From contig CAMZEI010000002.1 in assembly GCA_947305815.1 (NCBI GenBank), positions 1 through 47,351 on the forward strand: a stretch of 47,351 nt of DNA, written 5' to 3'. Below the pieces are notes generated by a model that was not told where the DNA came from, ran no database searches, and was given only the letters and a program-made list of their open reading frames with translations. The position numbers and the translations under genes were made by a program. This document shows positions 46,001 to 47,351 of the stretch, in pieces. The stretch comes from an uncultured Bacteroidales bacterium. Lineage in GTDB: Bacteria; Bacteroidota; Bacteroidia; Bacteroidales; UBA932. Every line of letters starts with the position of its first letter. Within the stretch, counting starts at the first letter, position 1.

Positions 46001-47351
46001 ATGAAACTCAACCACTTGCTCACAGCAGCCGCCATCGCGGCAATGGCTCTGTCTTCCTGCGAGAAGCAGGAGTCCCTCGCAACATCCATCACCGTTGATC
46101 CTGCGACGATCAGCGCATCCATGGATGAGCATTCCGAGTTCGTAACCCTCACTACGGACGGCTCCTGGACTGCATCCAGCAGCGACAAGACTGCAGTCCT
46201 CGCCATCAAGCCCTCCAGCGGCGGCGCAGTGAAGGGACAGAAGGTGGAGATTATGCTCTCCAAGAACACCGGTGTTGACCGCACCATTACGATTGACTTC
46301 GGCTCCTCCAAGCTTAGCAAGAAGTCTGTGGTAATCAATCAGGCCGGTGAGAAAGGCGCTGACGACATCGAGACTATCAGCTGCGCAGACTTCATTTCCA
46401 AGGCTGACACGAAGACGGATTACCGTCTGGTCGGTGAGATCACCTCGGCAATCAACGAGGATTACTGCTCATTCGATATGAACGACGGCACTGCTACCGT
46501 GGTGGTCTGGACAGTCAACAACAAGGACGAGTGGAAGAATGTCGTCAAGAAGGGCGGCACCGTGACCGTACACGGCAAGTATCAGCTCTACACCGATAAG
46601 AACGGCAACTCCAAGCACGAGATGGTGGACGCCTACATCGACAAGTTCGAGCCCAGGCACGTCGAGACCGTGACCGTAGAGGGCCTCGTGATGGCAGTGT
46701 CCGCAAAGTCCTTTGTCCTGAGCACCGCTGCAGGCATCGAGTATGTCTTTGCCGATGCGCTTCCCGGCGTCAAGGTAGGTGACATGGTGCGCGTAGAGGC
46801 TGAGGCCGGAGAATACAACGGACTTCCTCAGTATGAGAATCCCAAGACCACCATCGTATCCATGGACAACGCGGTCAGCTATCCTGACCCCGCCGTCCTC
46901 GATGCAGCTGCACTCGATTCTTACAATACTTCATACGGATTCGTGAAGTTCTCCGGCAGCCTCGTGAAGTCCGGCAACTATGTCAACATCGACGTGGAAG
47001 GTGCAACCCGCAAGGGTTCCATCTCCTATCCCGTGGAGGACTATGCTGATATGAACGGCAGGAAGGTTGACCTCACCGGTTACTTCGTAGGTATCAGCGG
47101 CAATATCTATTTCAACATAGTAATAGTCTCCATTGAGCTCAGCGCCGACCAGCCTGACCTTACTCTCGCCCATCCCCTCACTTCTGGTGTGACATGGACC
47201 CTCGGCAACAAGGCTTATGACAAAACCTCCACCGGCAGCAACGCCCAGACTGCCACTGTCAATGCCACTAGCGTGGACAACCTCCTCAAACTTGGCACAA
47301 AAAAAGCTAACGGTGATGCCACCCTGCATCTTCCTGCGGGAGTCGCAAAGC
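46001..47351 (+). CDS. BACON/OB-fold-type lipoprotein, 3' end beyond window
   Basis: MKLNHLLTAAAIAAMALSSCEKQESLATSITVDPATISASMDEHSEFVTLTTDGSWTASS...; open to window end (absent from the ORF track). Confidence 0.82.
   Translation, partial: MKLNHLLTAAAIAAMALSSCEKQESLATSITVDPATISASMDEHSEFVTLTTDGSWTASSSDKTAVLAIKPSSGGAVKGQKVEIMLSKNTGVDRTITIDFGSSKLSKKSVVINQAGEKGADDIETISCADFISKADTKTDYRLVGEITSAINEDYCSFDMNDGTATVVVWTVNNKDEWKNVVKKGGTVTVHGKYQLYTDKNGNSKHEMVDAYIDKFEPRHVETVTVEGLVMAVSAKSFVLSTAAGIEYVFADALPGVKVGDMVRVEAEAGEYNGLPQYENPKTTIVSMDNAVSYPDPAVLDAAALDSYNTSYGFVKFSGSLVKSGNYVNIDVEGATRKGSISYPVEDYADMNGRKVDLTGYFVGISGNIYFNIVIVSIELSADQPDLTLAHPLTSGVTWTLGNKAYDKTSTGSNAQTATVNATSVDNLLKLGTKKANGDATLHLPAGVAK

Overview
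This is a high-GC Bacteroidota (Bacteroidales-like) chromosomal window. (1) Positions 1-18.7 kb, minus strand: a pectin/homogalacturonan utilisation locus. In transcription order it carries a LacI regulator, KDG kinase, KDPG aldolase, GH28, a fused CE12-CE8 esterase, GH105, PL1, SusC, SusD, a DUF4957-like lipoprotein and uronate isomerase (cut by the left edge). (2) Positions 18.7-36 kb: mostly conserved housekeeping genes (yidD, rnpA, hemD-like, SUI1, DUF2723, a SAM methyltransferase, pgk, lgt, trx, holB-like, ricT/PSP1, trmB, smpB, miaA, a lipoprotein-type deformylase, metK). (3) Positions 36 kb to the end: two tandem Oar-like TonB-dependent receptors and BACON-type surface lipoproteins. The most notable non-protein signals are as follows. 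A 100-nt perfect cloverleaf lies at 32959-33058: a 20-bp outer stem enclosing three perfect hairpins. Next to it is a second, 153-bp nested inverted-repeat element, and both sit in an accessory pocket with a RhuM-like/PLD-like gene. A family of short palindromic repeats (TAGTCATTCCGGS-loop-SCCGGAATCTC) shows stem covariation. Copies lie in frame inside GH105, trmB, miaA and the deformylase signal peptide, and other copies supply the TAG stop codons of pgk and kdgK. A SAM-II-like riboswitch candidate lies directly upstream of metK. All family calls come from reading motifs; no searches or folding programs were run.
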